NCBI RefSeq assembly: GCF_001659605.2
Contig: NC_035176.2
Location: 34,094,716 to 34,158,715, forward strand
Direction of reading: 5' to 3'
Length of the DNA: 64,000 nt
Origin: Manihot esculenta
Lineage: Eukaryota > Streptophyta > Magnoliopsida > Malpighiales > Euphorbiaceae
Shown here in pieces: positions 36,750-47,700 of the stretch. The position numbers and the translations under genes were made by a program. Each line of letters begins with the position of its first letter. Within the stretch, counting starts at the first letter, position 1. The notes under the pieces were generated by a model that was not told the DNA's origin, ran no database searches, and saw only the letters and a program-made list of their open reading frames with translations.

Positions 36750-39084
36750 TGTAACGACCCCAAAATGGACCGTCACCGGCGCTAGGATTCAGATCGGCTG
36801 AAGGCCGCCAGAACCTGTAGCAAGCCTGCTATACACTCTGAGTACCTGTAAAATCTCATACATGGTCATACATTTTCTGTGAAAATAAAAACTTTTCTCT
36901 GAATCAAGACTTAACCTGTGCATGTACTATCTCTGTACTCTGTACCCCTGACTAGAGCTTGCTCTAGATGGGTTCATTCATACCTGTTAAGCCTGGTTTT
37001 TCACATACTCTGTAAAACAGTTATATAAACAGACCATGTATACAAAAGAGTTACACCACAAAAATAACTAAGTCAAGCACAATTCTAACTTTATACATAA
37101 CTGTTATATCTCTTTAATCTTACATGTCCACAATATTCTATTACAACTCTCTTCTCTCTTCCTGTACTCTGCTGGACTTTCCCTGTACACTGTACACTGA
37201 ACCTGCAAGACTGGGGTTAAGGGAGTGGGATGAGCTCTATAGCCCAGTGAGTAGAACAGTAAAACAAGTCATTAACACATGATCTTATGGAATGCATCAT
37301 ATCACAGACAATCCACATCAAGGGTAAACCTGTCACCACATAGTCCCGGTAGCTCTACCGTGCCAGGGCGTAGAATCGAGCACCTGGTCTTCCTGTCATA
37401 TATGTATACGTGTATATAACACCTGTGTACTTACCATTGCCAGGGTGTAGTCAAAGGCTCCTGGACTTTTCTATACCTGCCAGGGCGTAGTCAAAGGCTC
37501 CTGGACTTCTCTATACCTGCCAGGGCGTAGTCAAAGGCTCCTGGACTTCTCTATATCTGCCAGGGCGTAGTCAAAGGCTCCTGGACTTCTCTATACCTGC
37601 CAGGGCGTAGTCAAAGGCTCCTGGACTTCTCTCAGAGACCATTGGATCATTCAGCATTCACCCACATCAACAAATAACTATGCAATGCAACATACTCGTG
37701 GATTCTAATGCAAACAACCTACTGCATACTCATGATGCATGAATTATGCTAAAAGCATTTCATTTCTCAATTAAAAGAATTAAGTTTAGTTCCACTCACC
37801 TCTGGCTATCTGGACTGACTCTGCAGGCTCTGTAAACTCTGGAGCAGTACTCACTGCTGCTCTCTCTAGTTCCTCTGGTCTGTGCCTACACAGATGGACT
37901 CAAATGAGGGACCAAACTCACTTATGACCAACTCTATTAAACGCCCCCAAGAATCCCCTTACACTCACTCAAATATCCATGCAAAGCATGTAAAGGAAGG
38001 CTGGACAGGACACGTTCGGCGGCAGGTTCGGCTGCCGAAAGTCCTCTCCAGAGCCGAAACTCAAGCACCTTTGGCGGCCGAATCTCTACTTTCAGCAGCC
38101 GAACCCTTTCGGGGGCAAGTTTCGGGGGCTGAAAGGCACTCCAGAGACGAAAGTCTCTAACCTTCGGCAGCACCTTCGGAGGCCGAAACTCCCCTCCAGA
38201 GCCGAAAGTCCAAATGCTCGGGGGCAAGCTTAGGCAGCCGAAGCCACCTCCTCATGGGTTCGGCGGCCGAATGTACCTTCGGCTGCCGAACCTGAGTTCA
38301 TCAGCAAGGCAGAAACTTGCTCTGCCTCCGCCAAAAAGCACTAATCTTCCTCAAACTCAACCACCTCAATACCTCAACATGCATACACCCAAGTATATGC
38401 TCAAAGGGGTCAAAAACTACCTAAAAACCCCAACAAACAGCAAAGCATAATACATACACAAACTTTTCTCACAAAATCATCAAAAACTCTCTTTTTACCC
38501 TATTCATGCCACTCTCTCCCAAAACCTCATAAAACCTTCATAAATCATAAAAACAAGTTCAGGATCTTCACTTACCTCTTGAAACCAAGAAGATGAACGA
38601 TCCTAACGTGGAGTTTTGGAGCAACTCTCCTTCAAACTCTCCAAACTTCAAAAGTCAAGTTTTTAGCTCAAAACCTTCAAAATAACATAAAAATCAATCA
38701 AATCTTTGCACGATTTAATGAAAACATGAAGAAACTCCAAGAAAGAGATGGTCTCACCTCTGGAAAGTGAAAGAAAAGGCGGATGCTTATCCTTCCACCG
38801 CTTGAGGGCCTTTTATAGGTGGCTGGCCAGACCACCTTCGGCGGCCTAACGTGAAACCAAAAGCCATGCATGTTCGGCGGCCGAACTTTCACCTTCGGCG
38901 GCCGAACCTGGCTTTTCTTCCTTGGTGCTTTTCTTTCAAACACTTAGTTCCATTTACCTTTAAACCATGAAAACATACTACATTACTTTAGAAAAACATA
39001 AACCTTCCATTCTAGAGAATTTTGACATCCTGGATTCCACCGGACGACATGAATTCCGATGCCGGAATCTAGCCGGGTATTATA
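36750..39084 (-). repeat. Solo LTR F (2335 bp)
   Basis: It starts TGTAACGACCCC and ends GGGTATTATA (terminal CA mutated to TA). The target duplication CTTTC is perfect (36745-36749 and 39085-39089), and there is no internal sequence. The TATA box is on the minus strand at 38811-38818, and palindrome clusters lie at about 38010-38300 and 38835-38910. It is of the same subfamily as LTR A. Confidence 0.93.
37438..37632. repeat. Minisatellite in LTR F, five 40-bp units
   Basis: Five head-to-tail units of exactly 40 bp (starts 37438, 37478, 37518, 37558, 37598) contain TGCCAGGGCGTAGTCAAAGG. LTR A has only two, so the array has changed in copy number between copies. Confidence 0.9.
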
Positions 39085-39089
39085 CTTTC

Positions 39090-39269
39090 CTTATTTGAAA
39101 ATTTTCCTTTTCTGAAAATTTTCCTTATTTGAAAACTTTCTTTTTTTGGCACTTTCCATATTTGGCACTTTTTGGCAGTTTTAAGAGCATTTTCTCCAGA
39201 TTGTCTCTTTATACCTAATATCTGCAAAACATGATTAAAACCACGAAATTAGGCAGAAAAGATGCGTCA
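39090..39269. mobile_element. Element E, piece 3
   Basis: This is the last part of element E. It starts with a repeated CTTATTTGAAAATTTTCC motif and ends GATGCGTCA, roughly the inverse of the left end TGACTCGC. Beyond it gypsy LTR sequence resumes in the middle of an LTR. Confidence 0.55.
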
Positions 39270-40612
39270 CATCAACAATATGTAATGAAATGCGTCATAT
39301 TTGTGAATTCTAATGCAACAACCTAATACATAACATGGTATCCATGATGCATGAACATGCTTAAAAGTTTGATTGCTTTAAAAATGAAAGAGTTATATCC
39401 TACTCACCTCTGGCTGGTACTCAACTGACTCTGAAGCAGCTATCTCACTGCTGGTCTCCTCGGTTCCTCAGGTCTGATCCTACACAAGTGGACTCAAATG
39501 AGGGACCAAACATACTCTATCAAGACTCTAAACAACTCCCCAAAACCCCCCTAAAACATCATAAAACATGCATGAGAAACATGCAAAGGAAGGCTGAGCA
39601 GGAGACTTTCGGCGGCAGGTTCGGCGGCCGAAGGTCCCTACAGATCCGAAAGTCATGCACTTTTGGGGGCAAGGTTCGGCGGTCGAAAGCCTTCACAGAC
39701 CCAAAGGTCACCCTCCTTCGGGGGCAGGTTCGGTGGCCGAAACTCCCCTCCAGAGCCGAAAGTCCATCTTTCGGGGGCGAGTTTAGGCGGCCAAAGATAC
39801 CTCCCCTAGCAGGTTCGGCGGCCGAACCTGGGTCTTCCTGGGTGACAGAACCCGATTCTGCCTCGCCTCTCCATCCACCAAAACTCTCCAAAACACCCAT
39901 CCAACTATTCTAAAACATGCATACACATTCATTCAAGCATAAGGGGTATAAAACTAGCCTAAACCCCAACAAATAAAACATAAACCCTAACATTTTAGAT
40001 CTAACCAAAACATGCATTACAATCCCTTAACCCCTTCTCAAAACTCATTTAAAACATAAGAAAAGATGTGGATCTACACTTACCTCTTGAAGATCGAGAG
40101 TAGATGTGATCCAAACTCGGAGATGAGGAGAAAATGAGCTCCGGAGGTCTCCAAGCTTCAAAACTTTGATCTTAACTTAAAATCTTCAAAATAAGGTAAA
40201 AACTTGTCAAAACTTGAAGGATTTGAAGGAAAAACATAAAATCGACCATGGAAAGGCAGAATCTCACCTATGCCAGAAGATGGGGAGAGAAAACTAACCC
40301 ATTTTTGGACAAGGGGCCTTTTATAGGTGGCTGGCCAGACCACCTTCGGGGGGCCAAAGGCGCTTCCGCAACAGCACCATGTTCGACGGCCGAACATGAG
40401 GTTCGGCGGTCGAACCTGGGCTTTTTCTCCATGGCATTTTCTTTCAAAACTTGATTTTCTTTCTTCATTAAAACCATAAAACATATGAAAATATTTTGTG
40501 AAAACCTTATTTTCACTCTTCTAAGGGATTCCGACCTCGAAATTTCTGGATTTCAACGGAGATTCTGCCGGAAAGTTAGAATTCCGATGCCGGAGCTTAG
40601 CCGGGTATTACA
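39270..40612 (-). repeat. LTR fragment I, right border of the transposon block
   Basis: It starts inside the LTR consensus (CATCAACA...) and ends GGGTATTACA. Palindrome clusters lie at 39605-39830 and 40340-40420, the TATA box (minus) at 40319-40326, and the GTAAGT donor (minus) near 40082. It could be the rest of the 5' LTR of element B, but its outer flank (CTGGT) does not match that of B (GGAAT). Confidence 0.82.
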
Positions 40613-41100
40613 CTGGTCATCTACACGAATGCTCGAGGATGGAGTAAAAACACGAAAGGTTTCTCAAAAAATTTGGTATTTATCATGAAGGTGATCTACA
40701 TCTTGCTCTGATAGGATGGATGAGATGTCACTAATTAGGCTATCTTTGCTTTTTTGAGCCAGCCTTAGTGGAACGATAGAAGCTGGGGTGCGGTTGGGGC
40801 CTTCAGAGGAGGAGCTTGAGGTAGAACTTTCGCCGAGAGTAAGAGAAGAAGGGAAAGTATTCCTATTCATTTTAAAAGGAAAAAAAATTACGTTGAAAGC
40901 AAGAGAGTATAAGGAGCGATTGAGTATTTCTAGAAACAAAGATTATAGTTGTGAGCAAAAGTGATATTTGGAGAAGAAGAAAGATTCTTATAAGATGGTT
41001 TTGACAGCAGGCTTTAAATGCGGCTCGAAAAACAAGGTAATCATCATTGATGTACAGAAGAAGACAAAGCGGCGTAAATAGAGAAAGGCCAATCTAAGTT
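40613..41100 (-). other. Unassigned sequence with a short open frame, possible transposon relic
   Basis: A 91-codon minus-strand frame (40664-40939) has a Ser-rich stretch followed by LSEQDVDHLHDKYQ. This resembles the start of some plant transposon-derived proteins (putative gypsy-type transposon domain), but the match is from memory and weak. A stop follows directly. No splice structure or continuation is visible. Confidence 0.25.
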
Positions 41101-44100
41101 AGTCACGTATCCCAAATCATGTTAACAACTGTCACCTTCAAATCTGAAGAATCAAAGACCAGTAAGAGGACCTCTGATGTTACACAACAATCGTTTAAAG
41201 TAAGCCATAAGTTGTCACTACAAAACAGGGTCACATGACAAGGATTTAATAACCTAAAACGCGGTCCCAAGCGAGGAAAGGAAGATTCAGACACCATAAC
41301 AGTCGATGCATCATCAAGACTTGCCCTTCCCTAGATAGGTTGAGTCTTGGCATAAAATTATTATTAGCAGGTACAGTCTAGCATATCCCCATTATGCCAG
41401 TAATTGTGAGGTTACCAATCGATTAGCTAGCTAGATCCCTTATCAAGCAGCCGACCACATCATTGGCAGATTTTCAGGCAATATTATATTTAACTTCATC
41501 ATCTTATAATATAAAAGTGAATAATTACAAACAAAAGTACGCAATTCTCTTTCACAACTACTATCAAGTTCTACATTCGCCCTATTTTCTAGTTTATTGA
41601 CTTGAGCGTTAGAGTGGTTATTGTAGGCGTCAATCATCTCACATTTTCTTTCTTACAGGTTTAATCAATTATAAACAACTCTGTTTTTCGGCAGTATCAA
41701 TTTCAATATCGACATTGCAATCACATCGATAAAGTAACTATAATAAAATTTCTTCAAGAGCTGTAGTTTATATTATTTGAAAGAAAATTATATTTTATTA
41801 TAAATACCGTCTTCATCGCATATAAGTAATTAAAATAATTAAATATCATCTTGATCACATATAAACAATTAAAATAATCTATAATCACCTGACGAGATAT
41901 AATCCCCACATCTTAACATTCACATTATACTTTAACTCATCAGAAAGAGATCCAATTTTTCCCCCCATGGCCATCACTAGTGCAATCCTCCCCAACTTCA
42001 CGAGCCTCTCCCAATCCTTTAAAATTTTCAGACTATAATTTGTTGTCTCTTCCTATTATTTTAAATATAATAATTTCTTCTATTCCACATATTTCATAGA
42101 ATAATGTATATTTTTTCAATCAAAAGGCTTTTCAAGAAATTTAGAAAATGAGTAAAATATTCCATAGAAGACATAAACCTTACCATTGCAGTTGAATTGG
42201 CCCTTAAAGGAAGTTACAGGAAACTAAAATCCATTCACAAACAACAATAGCAGGTAAAGATTCATAATGTTGTACTTAATTTGCGTGTGTGATGAAATTA
42301 ATTCCAACCTAAGTCCCTTTCAGAAATAATTTTGATTCAATTCACAAATTCGATGGAACTTTGTCAAAATCAAAGCAATTGTCAACTCAGTTTAGCATAA
42401 AAAAATGAATGAAGCAAATCACAAATTGAGGGCATGATACAACCTAACACAAATTAATTCGAATTTGACTGGAAATTCCATTTTGTATAGTGTTTCCATA
42501 AACAATTGTTCTAGCTAGAGAATTGTAACAGATGATTGAAAAATAACAACAAAAAAAATGAAACTTAAGAAAAAAAAAATCCAGATCTCTTTCTAATCAA
42601 TACTCTCATCTAGGAATTGGTTTAATTCCATTACAAAGTTACAGATATAAATATTGAAATCAACAATCAAATTAAATATTATAAACTGGACGAAAGTACC
42701 ATAAAGAATGATGATTAAAGTTGAATGATGAAATAGTCAATTATTTAAAATTAAAAAATTTATTTATTAATATGATCAAAATCTATTTATAGATTAAGGA
42801 TTATGATAAAAAAAATTTATACTTTTAATTTTATTATAATTACACTTTATTTTTTTTATTTAATAAAATTTTTTAAAATTATTTGAATTATAATCTTGCC
42901 GTTATTTATAGTACCACTAAAAAATAAATGAAATTACCACAATATATGCTCACACGTTGTAAGTAAAATTTAAAATTAATTGTTAAAAAATTTTTATACT
43001 TTACATAATATTTTATCAATTAAATTCTATTATTTTATTATTTAATTAAATATATTATACCATTATTTATGTAGTTGAAAATTTATAAAATTATTAATTT
43101 ACCTTTTTTACTATTAAATATATTAAAAATTACTAATTATATTATTATTTATTTTTTAATTTTTCTTAATAATTTTATAATAATAATTTATCTTAATTTT
43201 ATTTTAATTAAAATTACTATCAATTTAATTTTTTTAATCTATCTAATATACTTATTATTTAGTATTACTTTTAAGACTATCATTTAAAAAGTAATGTTAT
43301 TAAATATATTAATTATAAAATATTAAAAAATAATTTTTTAAAATTTATCTAAAATACTTACTATTTAATATCACTTTTAAAACAATAATTAAAAATAATT
43401 TTATTAAATACATTAGTTATAAAATATTAAAAAATAATTTAAAATAATATTTAATATCATTTAATTTAAAAATATTAAAAATAATAAAATAATTTTAAAA
43501 TACTTTTTTAAATTATTTTTTTAAATCTAAAATATAATATTAATCTACTATTTTTTTCCAATTATACTAATATTTAAAGTAAATTTTAAAAAAATTAATA
43601 ATATTTAATTATCTGATTTAATTTAATTAGATGGCTAAAAAAATATATAATTCATATGAAATTATAAATTTAATTTAATTTTTTTATTTTTTTTTAAAAA
43701 ATATTAATAAAATAAATAATTAGTAAAAAAATTTTATATTTTTAATTTTATTATAATTTTACTCTAAATTTTTAAATTATTATTAATTTTATTTTAAAAT
43801 TTAAAAATATAATATGTTATGAGTGATTTGATAATTTTATTAATTTTTAATAATAAAATATAATTAAAATAATTTTAAAAAATTAGATATTAATTAATAA
43901 AAAATACAAAATATAGTTATAATAAAATTAAAAATACAGATTTTTTTTTACTATTAACTCATAAATAAAATTTCATATAAATTTTGAGCAGATCGAGGTC
44001 TGGAGGATGGTTGAGTAGGTTACACGTTTGGTGACAGATTTGCATTTGCATTTATTAATGGTTTGCTTCCCACCCCCACCAAAATTATGGTTTGCTGTTA

Positions 44101-44140
44101 GCAAAGTGGAAATTACGTGCGAAAAATAAACCCAAAGTCT
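41101..44140. other. AT-rich intergenic region
   Basis: No convincing gene is found. From about 42700 to 43970 the sequence is almost only A and T, with many stops in all frames. A short inverted repeat (TTTTTAATTTTATTATAA and its complement) lies at 43735-43757 and 43915-43936 and may be the ends of a small AT-rich MITE; low complexity makes this uncertain. Confidence 0.6.
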
Positions 44141-44144
44141 GGAG

Positions 44145-44675
44145 ACCATTACCGTAACTATTGCCGATTTGTTTGGTGTTGCCTCCTCCCAAGGCCCATC
44201 TGCGGCTTGGAGTTTGATTGGTTGTTTTATATCTTCAGACAGATCTAAAAACGCCTCATTTGAAGAGGCAAAGTGGAGCTTCTGCACTGCTACTACAACC
44301 GGGACGATTTGCTACATCAACTTTTCATCCGTTTCTTTCGGGGTATTTATAGATATTATCATTTTCCCCTTTCTGATTTCATCTTGGATCTTGTTTTGTT
44401 TTGTTTCAACCATTACCGTAATTTGTCTATTTGTTTGGTGTTGTCTCCTCCTCCGAAGTCCCATCTGCGGCTTGGAGTTTGATGGGTTGTTTTATATCTC
44501 CAGATAGATCTGAAAAAACGCCACATTTGAAGAGGCAAAGTGGAGCTTCTGCTACTACTACCCGGAAAATTTGATAGATAAACTTCCCATCCGTTTCTTT
44601 CAGGGTATTTATAGATCTTATAATTTTCTCCTTTCTGATTTCATTTTTGTCTTTGGATCTTCTTCTTTTTATTTT
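44145..44675 (+). repeat. Tandem duplication in the Lunapark promoter/leader (period about 264 bp)
   Basis: Copy 1 (about 44145-44403) and copy 2 (about 44409-44675) share ACCATTACCGTAA, CCCATCTGCGGCTTGGAGTT, AGAGGCAAAGTGGAGCTTCT, CATCCGTTTCTTTC and GGTATTTATAGAT, with scattered substitutions and small indels. Both copies carry a TATA-like element, so the gene may have two core promoters. Confidence 0.9.
44606..44615 (+). promoter_or_regulatory. Probable TATA box of the Lunapark gene
   Basis: TATTTATAGA lies about 175 bp upstream of the start codon in the second repeat copy; the first copy has the same at about 44344-44353. The distance leaves a 5' UTR of about 140 nt if copy 2 is used. Confidence 0.5.
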
Positions 44676-44788
44676 CAGTAGCATTTTTTTCCCTAATTTT
44701 CTCTGCCTGCATATAATTAATATACAGTTACAAACCTTATAGTTCACTAGTAGCAGAACAAGAAGAAGAACGAGAAACAAGCTACAAA

Positions 44789-47700
44789 ATGGCAGAGGAC
44801 AAAGCCATAGCAGAGGGTGAAAAGAATGAACCGAGAGTAATTGATAAAAAGAAGCGCAAGGGCGTTATGTCTCGCATCTGGAGTGGCATTTTTAGATTCC
44901 ATGGAGACGATATTGAGAAGAGACTGCAAAATATTTCTAAGGAAGAAGCTGCGGTGTTATCTAGGATGAAAAGGAGATCACTTACCTGGAGGAAGATGAC
45001 CAGGCATCTCATTGTTTTCTCTGTCATTTTTGAGGTGTTTTTTTTTGTAATATTTTTTTTTATAAAAATAATATTTTTTTCCTCGTTCCTTTACAATGAA
45101 CTCTTGGACTTCTGGTGCGATACATTCAAATGTTCATCTACAATGATGAGAGCACCACAGTGTATAGTTTAGTTTGGTGATATTCTTGTGTTGGACTAGA
45201 GCCTGATGTTTACTGATAGTAACATATTACGCATATTGGTCCTTGTCAATCTTTGTAGCCTCTTTCCAATTTACCTCAGTCACTCCAGTTTCTGTTTAGC
45301 AGCTTCCAGCCACCTACTCCAAATTTACAATTTCATGAATATGTGTTCACAACTTAGCTCTTTGATATCTATTGAACTCCTATATCATTCTAGTGGAAAT
45401 CCTTGTATGGCGTACCAGATGATAATAAATTAACCTTTGACGTTTTAGCCTGTTCAATACAACATTAGTAAGAGTTTCATCATTTCGGATATAGACATTT
45501 GTTACTTCCCAGTTTGAATTTGACTGAAGGACAGTATTGTAAAGTTGGTTTTCTATCCATTCTTCTGTGTCAGTCTCCCTTTTTAGTTCTTACTATTATT
45601 GTTCTTTAAATCCAGGTAATTGCAGTAGGCTATGCTATAATGACTACTAGATCAATGGATTTGAATTGGAAGGTGAGGGCATTTCGAGTTTTGCCAATGT
45701 TTCTTTTGCCTGGTCTATCCTCCCTTGCTTATTCAGCATTTGTGAGCTTCGCAAGGATGTGTAAGCGTCTAAACTTAGCACTGGAAATCTCATGTTCAAT
45801 TAGACTTTCTGTCCTTTTATACTTTTAAATACCATAACTAGTTTGTGAAATTGGTCTTAGTCTCAAAGGTTTAAATGTATAGCCAACATTAGCAATATGT
45901 TAACCCTAAAACGGAAGTTAAAAATAAAGTAAAAGCTTTAACTTATGTGTTAGTGCTGCTAGGCCCAATATATGCAATATGAAACTGAATTCCGGTCCAA
46001 AAAATACATGAGACCAAAAAAAATGAGTGGTAATTATTTTTATTAGAAGAGAAGGAATCAGTGCTCAGATCTAAGATTTATGTGTCTGCCTGCCCATATC
46101 TTTGATTTCCTAATTACAAATTGATATGTCAAAGCTTTTTACTCTTGACTTTTTTACTGTCTGTCAAGTGTAGGATTGTCATACTAGTTATCCTTAAATT
46201 ACATGTTCATGCAGGTGAGCGCAAAGATCAGAAAACTCTAGAAAGGCTGCAGGCTGAGAGGCAAGCAAAAATTGATGAGCTTAAAGAGAGGACAAATTAC
46301 TACACTACACAGCAACTCATTCAGGTTACAATAACAAGTTATTTGGCCCAATATTTTATGTGCTCCATAGAACTATCTTTGGACCCTTTTTTTTTTTTTT
46401 TATTTGTGTGTTTGTGTATGTGCAAGTGCAATAATGTGTGTTGAGGGTGAGGTTTCTTTCTATAGTTTATTACTCAGACATTAGCCTAGATGCATTAAGC
46501 AGGCATCATTTTATCTCTCTGTAGTTTTTCAAGTAATTTGATTTTGATACATTGAAAAAAGAAAAGAAGTCCCAAACTTTTGAGTGTTTGTTCAATTGCA
46601 GTCCATTTCTTTTTCTTTTACCAATTAAACCTAATAATTTTCAAAATTTTTACAATTTTGTCCTATAGAATACTCCACCCAGCCAAGTCAAGCAAGAATA
46701 TTTTTATTTCTCATTGCAAGCTCATAATAATCTGAACTTAATGGGCATGTAGAAAATTTATTGTGTTAATAAATGATGAAATCGAAAATACAGCATCATC
46801 TTCAACCTAGAGCCTGTGAACTTAGCTAGAGAACTCTTTTTGGGTAAGAACTGGTTTGAAACCAAATGAAATTCAACAAACAGTCCGTAATTTCTTAGAT
46901 ATTTCCCGTTCAAATTACAGATCACAGATGCTTGAGCAATGTGCACACTAATTTTTATTAGCATTAGTTTTCTAATCATGGCGTGCAGTGATGCTGTGAA
47001 AAAGGGGGTGAGAAGCTCTAAGGTTAGTCAAGGATGAATTGAGAAAATATTTTCCTTTTCCCTTCTTTCTTTCAGTGCTTAGTTGAATCTGAGTCCAATT
47101 AAAGGTTTTTCTTTCCCTTCCCCAAATGGGGAAGTCATCTCACTTATATGTTTGGTTCCCAATTAAACTTCTATCAGAGTATTGGCATTTATCTGAATTG
47201 ATTTCACAGCAATATAATCCTAAGCTAAAATTCTAACAGTTCTGAAAGTTCTTACTAACAATATATGTATAATTATTTATATGGCCACAAAAAAAGATTA
47301 TCTTACTGTGTTTTTCTTACTAACAATATATGTATAATTATTTATATGGCCACAGAAAAAGATTATCTTACTGTGTTTTCTTCTAGGTTTTGTTAATTTG
47401 AGTATTCTTGTGTTGAAATCTTAGATGACATGCAAATTCAATATTGGCAAATACTCCATCCGTCTCATAATTTTTATCCATTTTTTCTTATTTGGTTGTC
47501 CCAAATTTATTATCCACTTTTATTTTTTAGACTATAGTAACATGTAAATTGATTATTATAACATTATTTAATTTTAAGGAAAATTACTTTTTCGTATCTG
47601 AGATATAACATAATTAATGGATCTGTCCCTCTACTTTTAGAATCCAACATTTTAGTCCCTAGAATTCAATTCTGTCAAAATCAATAGTCCTTATGTCAAA

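Noticed and set aside
37438..37632. CRISPR-like regular repeats
   Set aside because: The units are contiguous without unique spacers and lie in a plant LTR; it is a minisatellite.
39270..40612. LTR I as the simple 5' partner of the B 3' LTR
   Set aside because: The flanks do not match (GGAAT on the left of B, CTGGT on the right of I), and gag, PBS and the LTR start are missing. It is kept as a separate fragment.
43075..43287. 70-codon ORF of Ile/Leu/Asn
   Set aside because: It is a low-complexity AT-rich frame with no start context or domain.
44169..44507. 112-codon ORF upstream of Lunapark
   Set aside because: It spans the two promoter repeat copies; it is a by-product of the duplication and has no domain.
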